Positions 34,467 through 46,348 of a DNA stretch of 64,000 nt are shown piece after piece. The notes under the pieces are model-generated. The model had not been told where the DNA came from and did no database searches. It saw nothing but the letters and a program-made list of their open reading frames with translations. Source of the DNA: Pseudomonas sp. (GTDB lineage Bacteria; Pseudomonadota; Gammaproteobacteria; Pseudomonadales; Pseudomonadaceae); contig NZ_JAUXMX010000020.1 in assembly GCF_030683065.1 (NCBI RefSeq), positions 1-64,000 of the forward strand. Direction: 5' to 3'. The position numbers were made by a program, and so were the translations under genes. Every line of letters begins with the position of its first letter. Within the stretch, counting starts at the first letter, position 1.

Positions 34467-35898
34467 AGGCGGTCACCCGGGTTTCGACGTCGGGAGCTTG
34501 CAGCTCGAGGAAGCATTTACGCAGCAGGTTCTGTGCGATGAGCAGGCGGTATTCCTTACTGGCGCGGAAGTCGCTGAGGGGGGTGAAGTCCTCGGCCAGG
34601 GCGGCGCAGGCGCGTTCGATTACGCCTGGATACCACGCCGAGCCTTGTAGCGCGGCTTCGCAGGCAGCAGCGCGTTTTGGAATGGCCGCCATACCGCCGA
34701 AGGCGATACGCGCGCTTTTCACCACACCATCTTCGACCACCAGGTTGAAGGCGGCGCAGACGGCGGAAATGTCGTCGTCCAGACGCTTGGACACCTTGTA
34801 GGCGCGGAACGTCTGGCTGGCCTGCTGGCGCGGCACGATGATCTTTTCGATAAATTCAGCTTCCTGACGGGCAGTCACCTTGTAGTCGAGGAAGTAGTCT
34901 TCGATCGGCAGGGTGCGGCTGCTGTTGCCTTTGCGCAGCACAATTTGCGCGCCGAGGGCGATCAGCAGCGGTGGGGCGTCGCCAATCGGCGAGGCGTTGC
35001 CAATATTGCCGCCCAGGGTGCCCTGGTTGCGGATTTGCAGGGAGGCAAAGCGATGCAGCAGCTCGCCGAAGTCCGGGTAATCCTCGGCCAGCGCTGCGTA
35101 GCAATCAGACAGCGCGGTGGCGGCGCCGATTTCAATGTGCTCGGCTGTCACTTCGACGCGCTTCATCGCCTCGATATGGCCGACGTAGATCATCACCGGC
35201 AGCTCGCGGTGGAACTGGGTGACTTCCAGGGCCAGGTCGGTGCCGCCAGCGAGCAGACGCGCATCGGGGTTGGCGGCGTAGAGGTCGGCCAGATCGGCCA
35301 CGGTCAGCGGCAGCAGGCAGCGCTTGTCGCCGCTGTTGAGTTCGGCGGTGTCTTGTGGGGCGATGGCTTTCAGTTGGGCGACGGTTTCGGGCTCAAAGGC
35401 GTCGAACTGGTCCGGCTGCTTCTGGCAGCAGGCTTGCTCGGCAGCGTCGATAATTGGGCGGTAGCCGGTGCAGCGACAGAGGTTGCCGGCCAGCGCTTCC
35501 AGGGTGTCGGCTTTGTCAAAGCGTGTACTGTTTTTTTGCAAAGCGAACAGCGACATAACGAAGCCTGGGGTGCAGAAGCCGCACTGCGAGCCGTGGCAGT
35601 CGACCATGGCCTGTTGCACGCTGTGCAGTTGGCCCTGGTGCTTGAGGTCTTCAACCGTGATCAGCTGTTTGCCATGCAAGGAGGAGACGAAGGTCAGGCA
35701 GGAGTTGAGAGTGCGATAACGCACACGCTCGCCATCCAACTCGCCGACTACTACGGTGCAGGCACCACAGTCGCCAGACGCGCAGCCTTCTTTGGTTCCG
35801 GATTTGCCGACATGCTCACGCAGGTAATTGAGCACGGTGATGTTTGGGTCCAGGGCATGCTCATTACGCAGCTCCCGGTTGAGTAAAAACTGGATCAA
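34459..35898 (-). CDS. xdhA: xanthine dehydrogenase small subunit (2Fe-2S and FAD)
   Basis: Carries electrons from the Mo centre to NAD+. In 479 residues: a plant-type 2Fe-2S domain with Cys39, Cys44 and Cys47 (E-G-C-A-S-G-D-C-G-A-C), a second 2Fe-2S domain (C-G-F-C-T-P-G-F, then L-C-R-C-T-G-Y-R-P-I), the FAD domain with L-L-A-G-G-T-D-L-A-L and L-G-G-N-I-G-N-A-S-P-I-G-D-A-P-P, and the CO_deh_flav_C tail. It leads the leftward xdhA-xdhB-xdhC set. Confidence 0.95.
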   Translation of the reverse strand: MIQFLLNRELRNEHALDPNITVLNYLREHVGKSGTKEGCASGDCGACTVVVGELDGERVRYRTLNSCLTFVSSLHGKQLITVEDLKHQGQLHSVQQAMVDCHGSQCGFCTPGFVMSLFALQKNSTRFDKADTLEALAGNLCRCTGYRPIIDAAEQACCQKQPDQFDAFEPETVAQLKAIAPQDTAELNSGDKRCLLPLTVADLADLYAANPDARLLAGGTDLALEVTQFHRELPVMIYVGHIEAMKRVEVTAEHIEIGAATALSDCYAALAEDYPDFGELLHRFASLQIRNQGTLGGNIGNASPIGDAPPLLIALGAQIVLRKGNSSRTLPIEDYFLDYKVTARQEAEFIEKIIVPRQQASQTFRAYKVSKRLDDDISAVCAAFNLVVEDGVVKSARIAFGGMAAIPKRAAACEAALQGSAWYPGVIERACAALAEDFTPLSDFRASKEYRLLIAQNLLRKCFLELQAPDVETRVTAYV

Positions 35899-36327
35899 GG
35901 ACGACCTCCAGGCACTTTATTGTTCTCGTATCAGGCACTGTGAAAACGACTGCGCGAGGCAGCACCAGGTTTCACATGGCTTGGCATGAGGCAAATCTAG
36001 ATTTTTCTGACTCAAGGGTCAACAAATATTTGACCTTGTGGTCAAGCGATCTTCATGCGGTTCAGTTATGACTCGCGCAGACGCTAAAAAAGGATTAACC
36101 AAGGCTAGCCGATTTTATACCGGCAGCACTTTTGGGGCGGCATGATCAGGGCTGTGCTGCAAGCGGGCGCCGACGCTTTTTTCAGTCTGCGCGTCGTTCC
36201 CTATGGCCTTGGCCCGGCAATACCCTGTGTTACACTTGCAGCCCTTATTTGCTAGCTCGCGCCAAGCCTGGCGGGGCTCATAGCCATTCTTCATGCCCCG
36301 ATAGATCCGTAGAGTCAAAGGAAAATC
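35899..36327. other. 429-base divergent control region, xdhA / second GntR gene
   Basis: No gene seen. It holds the GGTCAA/TTGACC operator cluster (36017-36045) and, for the rightward GntR gene, a possible -35 TTGGCC (36209-36214) and -10 TACACT (36231-36236) 16 bases apart. In P. aeruginosa, as I recall, an alkB-like gene lies here; none is present in this window. Confidence 0.5.
36017..36045. promoter_or_regulatory. triple half-site operator upstream of xdhA
   Basis: GGTCAA (36017-36022), TTGACC (36030-36035) and GGTCAA (36040-36045). The last two form the perfect inverted repeat TTGACC-TTGT-GGTCAA; the first two form one with a 7-base spacer. A near-identical 16-base site is upstream of the purine permease. 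Likely bound by one of the two FCD regulators. Confidence 0.65.
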
Positions 36328-36987
36328 ATGACGTCCAAGGCACCGGACAGCCTCGCTGAACAGATCGCTCATCACCTCGCCGAACGCATCATTCGTGGTG
36401 AACTGAAGGAGCGCGAGCGGATTCAGGAGCAGAAGGTTACTCAAGCGCTCAACGTCAGCCGTGGTTCGGTGCGTGAAGCCTTGCTGATTCTTGAGCGTCG
36501 TCACTTGATTGTGATCCCGCCGCGGCGCGGTGCTCACGTCAGCGAACTGACCCCGCATAACGTCAAGAGCCTCTACGGCCTGGTGATCGAGCTGTATATC
36601 CTGCTCGCGCGGGCGGTCGCCGATGGGTGGCGGGTTGAGGCTGATCTTGCGCCTTTTCGGGATATTCAGCAGCGTCTGGTCGCAAGCCTGCAGCGTGAAG
36701 ACATCAACGCATTCGTTGAAGACAGCTTCAACATAATGCGCGCCGGCTACCCGTTCTCGAATAATCCCTATCTGCATGAGACCGTTGAGAACCTGCTGCC
36801 AGCCATCAGTCGCACCTATCACTTGGCGCTGGAGCGGCGCAGAGGCGAAATGGGACAGTTCCTCAATACCTTTGGCGAGTTGCTGCAGGCGATTATCGCC
36901 CGCGACCACTTGCGCGCGCGCGAAGTGTTGCTGGCCTATGGCGAGCAAAATTGCAAACTGGTCCTGGCGACCCTGGCTGAGCGCTGA
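36328..36987 (+). CDS. GntR-family regulator, FCD subfamily, next to xdhA
   Basis: 219 residues with the winged helix at about 10-75 (I-I-R-G-E-L-K-E-R-E-R-I-Q-E-Q-K-V-T, N-V-S-R-G-S-V-R-E-A-L-L-I-L) and an FCD domain after about 90. The recognition helix differs from that of the regulator at 28621, so the two probably read different sites. It is divergent from xdhA and one base ahead of smc, so it may be co-transcribed with smc. Control of xanthine dehydrogenase is inferred from position and the shared operator. Confidence 0.88.
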   Translation: MTSKAPDSLAEQIAHHLAERIIRGELKERERIQEQKVTQALNVSRGSVREALLILERRHLIVIPPRRGAHVSELTPHNVKSLYGLVIELYILLARAVADGWRVEADLAPFRDIQQRLVASLQREDINAFVEDSFNIMRAGYPFSNNPYLHETVENLLPAISRTYHLALERRRGEMGQFLNTFGELLQAIIARDHLRAREVLLAYGEQNCKLVLATLAER

Positions 36988-36988
36988 T

Positions 36989-39900
36989 ATGCGGCTGAAA
37001 TGCATCAAACTGGCCGGTTTCAAGTCGTTCGTCGACCCGACTACGGTGAGTTTTCCGAGCAACATGGCGGCGGTGGTCGGGCCCAACGGTTGTGGTAAAT
37101 CCAATATTATCGATGCCGTGCGCTGGGTAATGGGCGAGAGTTCGGCGAAGAACCTCCGTGGCGAGTCGATGACCGATGTCATCTTCAACGGCTCCACCAC
37201 CCGCAAGCCAGTGACCCAGGCCTCCATCGAGCTGATCTTCGACAACTCCGATGGCACCCTGACCGGTGAATATGCCGGCTATAACGAGATTTCGATTCGC
37301 CGCCGCGTCACCCGCGATAGCCAGAACACCTATTTCCTCAACGGCACCAAGTGCCGCCGACGCGACATCACCGACATTTTCTTAGGCACCGGCCTGGGGC
37401 CGCGCAGCTACTCGATTATCGAGCAGGGCATGATCAGCAAGCTGATCGAGGCCAAGCCCGAGGACTTGCGCAATTTCATCGAGGAAGCCGCCGGCATCTC
37501 CAAGTACAAGGAGCGTCGCCGCGAGACCGAGAACCGTATCCGTCGCACCCACGAAAACCTGGCGCGCCTGAGTGACCTGCGCGAAGAGCTGGAGCGCCAG
37601 CTGGAGCGCTTGCACCGCCAGGCCCAGGCGGCGGAGAAATACCAGGAATACAAGGCCGAAGAACGCCAGCTCAAGGCTCAACTGACGGCCCTGCGCTGGC
37701 AGGCGTTGAACGAGCAGGTCGGTCAGCGCGAGGCGGTGATCGGCAATCAGGAAGTCAGTTTCGAGGCTCTGGTCGCCGAACAGCGCAATGCCGATGCCAG
37801 TATCGAGCGCCTGCGCGATGGCCATCATGAACTGAGCGAGCGCTTCAACCTGGTGCAGGGGCGTTTCTATTCGGTGGGTGGTGATATCGCCCGGGTCGAG
37901 CAGAGTATTCAGCACGGCCAGCAGCGCTTGCGCCAATTGCAGGATGACCTGCGCGAGTCGGAACGCGCGCGCCTGGAAACCGAATCGCACCTGGGCCACG
38001 ACCGTAGCCTGCTGGCCACCCTCGGCGAAGAGCTGGCCATGCTCGAACCCGAGCAGGAGCTGACTGCCGCTGCCGCGCAGGAGTCGGCGGTCATTCTGGA
38101 TGAATGCGAAACCACCATGCGGGGCTGGCAGGAGCAGTGGGACGGCTTTAACCAGCGCAGTGCCGAGCCGCGCCGTCAGGCCGAGGTGGAGCAGTCGCGG
38201 ATTCAGCAGCTGGAGCAGAGCCTGGAACGTCTGGCCGAGCGCCAGCGCCGTCTCGGCGACGAATTGCAGCAACTGGCGGCCGATCCTGAAGACGCCGCCA
38301 TTGTCGAACTGGGCGAGCAGATCGCGGTCAGCGAACTGAGCCTGGAAGACCTGCAACTCGCCGAAGAACAGCAAGCCGAGCGTCTGCAGCATCTGCGCAA
38401 TGAGCTGCAGCACGCCGGTCAGGCCCAGCAACAGGCGCAAGGCGAGCTGCAGCGGCTGAATGGTCGCCTGGCCTCGCTGGAGGCCTTGCAACAGGCGGCG
38501 CTCGACCCGGGCAAGGGCGCCAGCGACTGGTTGCGCGAACAGCATTTGAGTGAGCGCCCACGCCTGGCCGAAGGCCTGCGAGTCGAGGCCGGCTGGGAGT
38601 TGGCGGTAGAAACCGTGCTTGGCGCCGACCTGCAAGCGGTGCTGCTCGACGATTTCACTGGCCTGGACTTCGCCAGCCTGGCCCAGGGCGACCTGCGCCT
38701 GGCCAGCCCCAATCGGGGCGGTGTGCGGGTGGCCGGCAGTCTGCTCGACAAGGTCGAGGCCAGCGTCGATCTGGCGCCCTGGCTGGCCAAGGTCAAACCG
38801 GTGCAGACCCTGGACGAGGCACTGGCGGCACGCGCCAGCCTGGGCGAAGGCGAAAGCCTGATCAGCCGCGACGGTTACTGGGTCGGCCGGCATTTTCTAC
38901 GGGTACGCCGTGCCAGCGAAGCAGAAAGCGGTGTGCTGGCGCGTGGCCAGGAGCTGGAGCGCCTGGGCCAGGAGTGCGAGGAACGTGAGGCGGCGCTGGC
39001 GCTGCTCGACGAGCGCTTGCTGCACTTGCGTCAAAGCCAGGGCCAGCAGGAGGAATTTCGCGAGCAGCAGCGCCGCCAACTACAGGATCAGGCCCGCCGA
39101 CTCGGTGAGCTGAAAGCTCAGCTTTCCGCTGGCCAGGCCAAGGTCGAGCAATTGACCCTGCGCCGTCGCCGCCTTGACAGCGAGTTGCTTGAGCTGGGCG
39201 AACAGCGTGAAATCGAACAGGAGCAATTGGCCGAGTCACGCTTGCAGCTGCAAGATGCCCTCGACGCCATGGCCACCGACAACCAGCAGCGCGAAAGCCT
39301 GTTGGCCAGCCGTGATGCTCTGCGCGAGCGGCTCGATCGGGTGCGTCAGGAGGCTCGTCAGCACAAGGACCACGCCCACCAGTTGGCCGTGCGCCTGGGT
39401 TCGCTCAAGGCCCAGTACGATTCCACCCGTCAGGCGCTGGAGCGCCTCGAGTCGCAGGCCGAGCGGCTGCACGAGAAGCGCGAACAGCTCAGCCTCAACC
39501 TGGAAGAGGGCGAAGCGCCGCTGGAAGAGCTGCGCCTTAAACTTGAAGAGTTGCTCGACAAGCGCATGGCCGTGGATGACGAACTCAGGCTGGCGAGTCT
39601 GGCTCTGGAAGATGCCGACCGTGAACTGCGCGATGTGGAAAAGCGCCGCAGTCAGGCCGAGCAGCAGTCGCAACTGCTGCGTGGCCAACTGGAGCAGCAG
39701 CGCATGGAGTGGCAAGCGTTGACCGTACGGCGTAAGGCCCTGCAGGATCAGCTGCTGGAAGACAATTACGATTTGCATGGTGTGCTTGCGAGCTTGCCCG
39801 CCGAGGCCAGCGAAAACGCCTGGGAAGAAGAGCTGGAGCGCTTGGCTGCGCGGATCCAGCGTCTCGGCGCGATCAACCTGGCGGCCATCGACGAATACCA

Positions 39901-40477
39901 GCAGCAGTCCGAGCGCAAGCGCTACCTGGACGCGCAAAACGCCGACCTGGTCGAGGCGCTGGACACGCTGGAAAACGTCATCCGCAAGATCGACAAGGAA
40001 ACCCGCAACCGCTTCAAGGAAACCTTCGACCAGATTAACGGCGGCCTGCAGGCCTTGTTTCCCAAGGTTTTTGGTGGCGGTAACGCATATTTGGAACTCA
40101 CCGGCGAAGATCTACTCGATACAGGGGTGACGATCATGGCGCGCCCGCCGGGCAAGAAGAACAGCACGATCCATCTGCTGTCCGGTGGTGAGAAGGCACT
40201 GACCGCACTGGCACTGGTGTTCGCCATCTTCCAGCTCAACCCGGCGCCGTTCTGCATGCTCGACGAAGTCGACGCGCCCCTGGACGATGCCAACGTCGGG
40301 CGCTACGCCCGCTTGGTCAAGGAGATGTCGGAAAAAGTACAGTTCATCTATATCACCCACAACAAGATCGCCATGGAAATGGCCGATCAACTGATGGGAG
40401 TGACCATGCATGAGCCGGGCTGCTCGCGTTTGGTGGCGGTGGACGTCGAGGAGGCCTTGGCCATGGTGGATGCATGA
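36989..40477 (+). CDS. smc: chromosome partition protein SMC
   Basis: ATPase of the SMC-ScpAB complex that organises and separates chromosomes. The ATG one base after the GntR stop gives 1162 residues. Walker A G-P-N-G-C-G-K-S is at 31-38. Two long coiled-coil arms rich in Glu, Gln, Arg and Leu surround a hinge near the centre (W-L-R-E-Q-H-L, G-A-D-L-Q-A-V-L-L-D). The C-terminal head has H-L-L-S-G-G-E-K-A-L-T-A and F-C-M-L-D-E-V-D-A-P-L-D-D. Together with zipA and ligA it forms the usual pseudomonad cell-division block. Confidence 0.96.
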   Translation: MRLKCIKLAGFKSFVDPTTVSFPSNMAAVVGPNGCGKSNIIDAVRWVMGESSAKNLRGESMTDVIFNGSTTRKPVTQASIELIFDNSDGTLTGEYAGYNEISIRRRVTRDSQNTYFLNGTKCRRRDITDIFLGTGLGPRSYSIIEQGMISKLIEAKPEDLRNFIEEAAGISKYKERRRETENRIRRTHENLARLSDLREELERQLERLHRQAQAAEKYQEYKAEERQLKAQLTALRWQALNEQVGQREAVIGNQEVSFEALVAEQRNADASIERLRDGHHELSERFNLVQGRFYSVGGDIARVEQSIQHGQQRLRQLQDDLRESERARLETESHLGHDRSLLATLGEELAMLEPEQELTAAAAQESAVILDECETTMRGWQEQWDGFNQRSAEPRRQAEVEQSRIQQLEQSLERLAERQRRLGDELQQLAADPEDAAIVELGEQIAVSELSLEDLQLAEEQQAERLQHLRNELQHAGQAQQQAQGELQRLNGRLASLEALQQAALDPGKGASDWLREQHLSERPRLAEGLRVEAGWELAVETVLGADLQAVLLDDFTGLDFASLAQGDLRLASPNRGGVRVAGSLLDKVEASVDLAPWLAKVKPVQTLDEALAARASLGEGESLISRDGYWVGRHFLRVRRASEAESGVLARGQELERLGQECEEREAALALLDERLLHLRQSQGQQEEFREQQRRQLQDQARRLGELKAQLSAGQAKVEQLTLRRRRLDSELLELGEQREIEQEQLAESRLQLQDALDAMATDNQQRESLLASRDALRERLDRVRQEARQHKDHAHQLAVRLGSLKAQYDSTRQALERLESQAERLHEKREQLSLNLEEGEAPLEELRLKLEELLDKRMAVDDELRLASLALEDADRELRDVEKRRSQAEQQSQLLRGQLEQQRMEWQALTVRRKALQDQLLEDNYDLHGVLASLPAEASENAWEEELERLAARIQRLGAINLAAIDEYQQQSERKRYLDAQNADLVEALDTLENVIRKIDKETRNRFKETFDQINGGLQALFPKVFGGGNAYLELTGEDLLDTGVTIMARPPGKKNSTIHLLSGGEKALTALALVFAIFQLNPAPFCMLDEVDAPLDDANVGRYARLVKEMSEKVQFIYITHNKIAMEMADQLMGVTMHEPGCSRLVAVDVEEALAMVDA

Positions 40478-40527
40478 GGCAGCTGGTCGTCGCTCGCGCA
40501 GCAAACTGGGTCACTCAAGGATCAAGA

Positions 40528-40653
40528 CCGTAGGATGGGTTAGGCGTCCGCAAATTGACCTGCTGTCAGCAGAACAAAGGCGCCGTAACCCATCAAGCGG
40601 GTACAGGCATAAACTGCCCGATGGGTATCGCTGCGCTCAACGCCATCCTACGG
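40528..40653. repeat. dispersed palindromic element between smc and zipA
   Basis: Outer arms CCGTAGGATGG (40528-40538) and CCATCCTACGG (40643-40653) are a perfect 11-base inverted repeat. Inner GATGGGTTA and TAACCCATC form a second hairpin. It belongs to the same broad class as the element at 29427. Confidence 0.75.
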
Positions 40654-40671
40654 GCTGGAACGCTTGCTCCT

Positions 40672-40702
40672 GTAGGAGCGCCCGGGCGGCGTTTAGCCGC
40701 GA
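40672..40702 (+). repeat. REP-like element
   Basis: GTAGGAGCG followed by CCCGGGCGGCGTTTAGCCGCGAC. The head and the GCGGC...GCCGC stem match the REP consensus seen at 41835. Confidence 0.6.
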
Positions 40703-40899
40703 CTAAATGGATACAGAGCGCTTTTAACGGCTTGTTGGCTGTGTAAAGTTATCATTCGTCGTGCTAGTTTATCCCCCACTTTTATTACGCGTGGAAAACG
40801 CCTGCCAGAACATGGAGTTGGCACCACGTTTTACAGTTGATGCAGTTAGGGCAGGATGCCTTCTTTCATACAATTTTCAATTAAGGGTCAAGGTACTTC

Positions 40900-41727
40900 A
40901 TGGAATTCGGTCTGCGCGAATGGCTGATAGTCATCGGCATTATTGTGATCGCTGGCATCTTGTTCGATGGGTGGCGGCGCATGCGCGGTGGCAAAGGCAA
41001 GTTGAAGTTTAAACTCGATCGCAGTTTTGCCGATCTGCCGGAAGCCGATGGCGACCCAGGTTTGCTCAGCACTCCGCGGGTTATCGACCGCCACCACGAG
41101 CCGTCGTTGGACGAACTTGATCTGCCCTCGATGAGCGCTCGCGAACTGAGTCGCCACCGCAGCGGCGAACCGCACCAGGGTGACCTCAATCTGGATACGG
41201 ATGAGCCGGTGCCGACGCTGCTTAATCCGGTACGCGAGGGCGTGGCTGAAACGCGCAAGGACAATCTGAGCAGCGCGGGTAAAGAACTGCCGCCGGTCGA
41301 AGAAGTGCTGGTGATTAATGTTGTCGCTCGCGACGATGATGGTTTCAAGGGCCCGGCGCTGTTGCAGAATATTCTGGAAAGTGGCCTGCGTTTTGGCGAA
41401 ATGGATATTTTCCATCGGCACGAAAGCATGGCTGGGAATGGCGAAGTGTTGTTCTCCATGGCGAATGCGCTCAAGCCAGGCACTTTCGACCTTGATGATA
41501 TTGAAGGCTTTAACACTCGCGCAGTGAGCTTCTTCTTGGGGCTGCCGGGGCCGCGTCATCCCAAACAGGCGTTCGACGTGATGGTCGCTGCCGCGCGCAA
41601 GCTGGCTCACGAGCTCAACGGCGAACTCAAAGACGACCAGCGCAGTGTAATGACCGCGCAAACTATCGAGCATTACCGCCAGCGTATTGTCGAGTATGAG
41701 CGCAAGCAGTTGACCAACAAGCGTTAA
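40900..41727 (+). CDS. zipA: cell division protein ZipA
   Basis: Inner-membrane division protein that tethers FtsZ. The 275-residue protein starts with M-E-F-G-L-R-E-W and a single N-terminal helix at about 8-21 with the outside N-terminus, then a basic-acidic linker to about 130 and the FtsZ-binding domain ([39 protein letters not shown]). The linker is shorter than in E. coli, as usual for pseudomonads. A terminator follows. Confidence 0.95.
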   Translation: MEFGLREWLIVIGIIVIAGILFDGWRRMRGGKGKLKFKLDRSFADLPEADGDPGLLSTPRVIDRHHEPSLDELDLPSMSARELSRHRSGEPHQGDLNLDTDEPVPTLLNPVREGVAETRKDNLSSAGKELPPVEEVLVINVVARDDDGFKGPALLQNILESGLRFGEMDIFHRHESMAGNGEVLFSMANALKPGTFDLDDIEGFNTRAVSFFLGLPGPRHPKQAFDVMVAAARKLAHELNGELKDDQRSVMTAQTIEHYRQRIVEYERKQLTNKR

Positions 41728-41744
41728 GCCGGCTGCAAAGAATA

Positions 41745-41790
41745 AGCCCCAAGCTACAAGCCGCGCGCTTGGCTTGGGGTTTTGTTTTTT
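41745..41790 (+). terminator. terminator after zipA
   Basis: CCCCAAGC (41747-41754) pairs with GCTTGGGG (41772-41779) and is followed by a TTTTGTTTTTT tract. The loop is long (17 bases). Confidence 0.75.
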
Positions 41791-41834
41791 CACGCTGGGC
41801 GTGGGAGCGATCAATGCGCTGCCTGCTGCTCTTT

Positions 41835-41986
41835 GTAGGAGCGGCTTCAGCCGCGAACAGGTGCGGTTCGCCATCAAGGCAAGGCCTCGCTGCTGCCTGC
41901 GCTCCACCTGGGCGCGCAGCCCGGATGCTCCGCGATCCGGCACATTCGGGGCAGAGCAAAAGCTTCGCGGCTGAAGCCGCTCCCAC
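41835..41986. repeat. inverted REP doublet
   Basis: GTAGGAGCGGCTTCAGCCGC begins at 41835, and its near-perfect inverse, GCGGCTGAAGCCGCTCCCAC, ends at 41986, about 105 bases further on. The head-to-head pair matches the REPIN layout of pseudomonads, which is mobilised in trans by a RAYT transposase. No RAYT gene is in the window. Confidence 0.8.
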
Positions 41987-42217
41987 GGCGGCGGTGTTTG
42001 CGCAGGGCCGCTCCGGCGCGATGTTTTTGGTTTTTCGGCTCCCGCCGACTGACCGCTGTTGCGCGGTGCAAGCCTTGCGCTCAGATAGCCAAGGCAGGTC
42101 CGCCTGCAAACGGCTAGAATCCTGCGCCTGAATATCAACCAAAGGTTAAGTTGGACGCCCGTGCCGGAACTCCCTGGCAACCGCCTCCAGCTTCACGCCT
42201 GCTGCTACGGCTTGTGA

Positions 42218-44599
<2,382 letters not shown>

Positions 44600-44701
44600 A
44601 GCCGAGCTACAGCTATTGCCGGCGTGACCAGGCGGCGTTCCTTGACCCGGCGTGATGCTGTGGGTTTTTAAGCGGGTTGCGCTTGGGTGAAACCCTGCAG
44701 T

Positions 44702-46348
44702 TCAGCGCGGGTACAGCGGTGGCAGTGGGCTGGTTTCCTGAGCGGTGGCAGTCGTGGTGCCGGCTTGGTTGCTGGGCAGGGTGCGAATGGCCAGCCACAG
44801 GTCTTCACCTTGCCAGTGCTGGCCGGTTTCGCTGTAGAGCGCGCCATTCAGGCCGTCCAGGGCGTCGGACAGCGGCACGAAGCGGGCGGCCATTTCGGCC
44901 AGGGTTTCCGGTTGCTGGCGGGCCCAGGCGTCAAGGGCGTGGCGGGTGGCTTGCGAGTCGTTGGCCAGGCAGGCGCGTTTGAGGTCGTCGAGCAGGCTGC
45001 GCGGGCTGGGGCCGGTCTGGCTGGCGCGGGCGATGGCTGGCTGGCGACGGGCATGCCACCACAGGCCAAAACCGAGCAGGGTCGTGATGGTCAAGATGCC
45101 GCTGCTCAGTTGCCAGGGCCACAACGGCGGGCCTTGCACCCACATCGGGCTCGGCATTTCGCTGGGCGCGGGCGCGCTTTCAAGTCTTGGCACCGGCAAA
45201 ATTTCGAGGCTGCGTGGTGGCAGGCTGGTGCGCTCCAGGCGATCTTCGACGGTATTCCACCAGATGATGTCTACCGCTGGCAGCTCAAGCTGGCCGCTGC
45301 GGTTGGGCACCAGGGCTTCGCGCTCCTCGCGGCTGCCGATCACGCCACTGTCGCTGATCTGGTTGGCCAGTTGCGGTTGATCCGGGTAGCGGCGTAGGCC
45401 TTTGACTGCGGTGGCGGGCAAGGGGTTGAGTTGTGCACTGGACAGGCCGTCGGCCTTGAGCATCAGGCTGCGGGTCAGCGAATCGCCGACCTTGGCGCCG
45501 TCTGGTTGCGGGCTCCAGACTTCTGTCAGGCTCAGCGTGCGGGCCGGTAGCCAGGAGGCATCGGCGGGGTAGCCTGCGGGTTTGGCTTTGACTGTCAGGG
45601 GGATTTCCGGTGACTTGACCCGTGCCACCTTGCCGGGGCGTTGGCCGAAGGGTTGGACGTCCTTGCGGCTGGCGCTGTCGACCAGGGTGGCGCTGAACGC
45701 CTGGGCGGGAATGATCAGTTCGCCGCTGCGCTGGGGGAATATTGCGTAGCGCAGTTCGATCACGCCATGGCGGATGCCATTGATGTCTTTTTCATAGGTA
45801 CGCGGCTCACCGAGCTGTTCGATGCGAGCGTCGGGCATTTCCAACGGGCTCAGGCTGCTGTCGTCATACAGCGATACGGAGTGGTAAATGTGCAGGGTTA
45901 GTACGCTTTGTGCCTGGACGTAGACGCTGGGCTGATCGAGGCTGGCATCAATGAAGACCGGTGCCAGCTTACTGGCCGCGTTGTCGGCGTTGGCTTCCTG
46001 AACGTGCAGGGTGAGTGGCAGGGTTTGCAGCTCGCCCAGGCTCAGCGGCGGTACGATTACGTAGCCGCTCTGTTTCGGTTGCAGGGTGATGATCCAGCGA
46101 GTGATGGCGCGGGACTCGCCGTTGAGCGAGGTCAAACGGTTGACCTGACGGCTGCCGAGCATCTCGAACAGGGTCTCGAGCGGACTGAGATCGGGCTTGC
46201 CGAATTGGGTGGCATCGTCGGATTCGAGGGTCAACTCGAAGGTCTCGCTGGCACTCAGGCGAGTGCGGTCGATACTCGCGGTGAAACTTTGCGCGCTGAC
46301 TTGGAATGCCAGCAGGCTGACGAGGAGTGTGCAAAGCAGGCGGGTCAT
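44702..46348 (-). CDS. batD: BatD-family protein
   Basis: Last gene of the moxR/bat operon. The 548-residue protein begins with a signal-like helix (L-L-C-T-L-L-V-S-L-L-A-F-Q-V-S-A-Q-S), has beta-rich repeats typical of BatD (S-F-T-A-S-I-D-R-T-R-L-S, L-S-L-T-E-V-W-S), a membrane helix near 400-420 and a cytoplasmic tail. BatD proteins are linked to aerotolerance and stress survival; the biochemical role is unknown. The start overlaps the batB/C stop by four bases. Confidence 0.85.
   Translation of the reverse strand: MTRLLCTLLVSLLAFQVSAQSFTASIDRTRLSASETFELTLESDDATQFGKPDLSPLETLFEMLGSRQVNRLTSLNGESRAITRWIITLQPKQSGYVIVPPLSLGELQTLPLTLHVQEANADNAASKLAPVFIDASLDQPSVYVQAQSVLTLHIYHSVSLYDDSSLSPLEMPDARIEQLGEPRTYEKDINGIRHGVIELRYAIFPQRSGELIIPAQAFSATLVDSASRKDVQPFGQRPGKVARVKSPEIPLTVKAKPAGYPADASWLPARTLSLTEVWSPQPDGAKVGDSLTRSLMLKADGLSSAQLNPLPATAVKGLRRYPDQPQLANQISDSGVIGSREEREALVPNRSGQLELPAVDIIWWNTVEDRLERTSLPPRSLEILPVPRLESAPAPSEMPSPMWVQGPPLWPWQLSSGILTITTLLGFGLWWHARRQPAIARASQTGPSPRSLLDDLKRACLANDSQATRHALDAWARQQPETLAEMAARFVPLSDALDGLNGALYSETGQHWQGEDLWLAIRTLPSNQAGTTTATAQETSPLPPLYPR

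Larger units (their letters stand above)
40478..40899. other. 422-base smc-zipA intergenic region with repeats
   Basis: Contains a dispersed two-hairpin repeat (40528-40653) and a REP-like element (40672-40702). After 40740 the sequence is AT-richer and should hold the zipA promoter; no clean -35/-10 pair was found. No gene. Confidence 0.6.

Noticed and set aside
36115-37257. 380-codon reverse-strand frame across the GntR gene and smc start
   Set aside because: Antisense to two well-supported genes; no recognisable motif.
37382-38893. 503-codon reverse-strand open frame inside smc
   Set aside because: Antisense to a coiled-coil gene; Leu/Gln-rich low-complexity translation is explained by the opposite strand.
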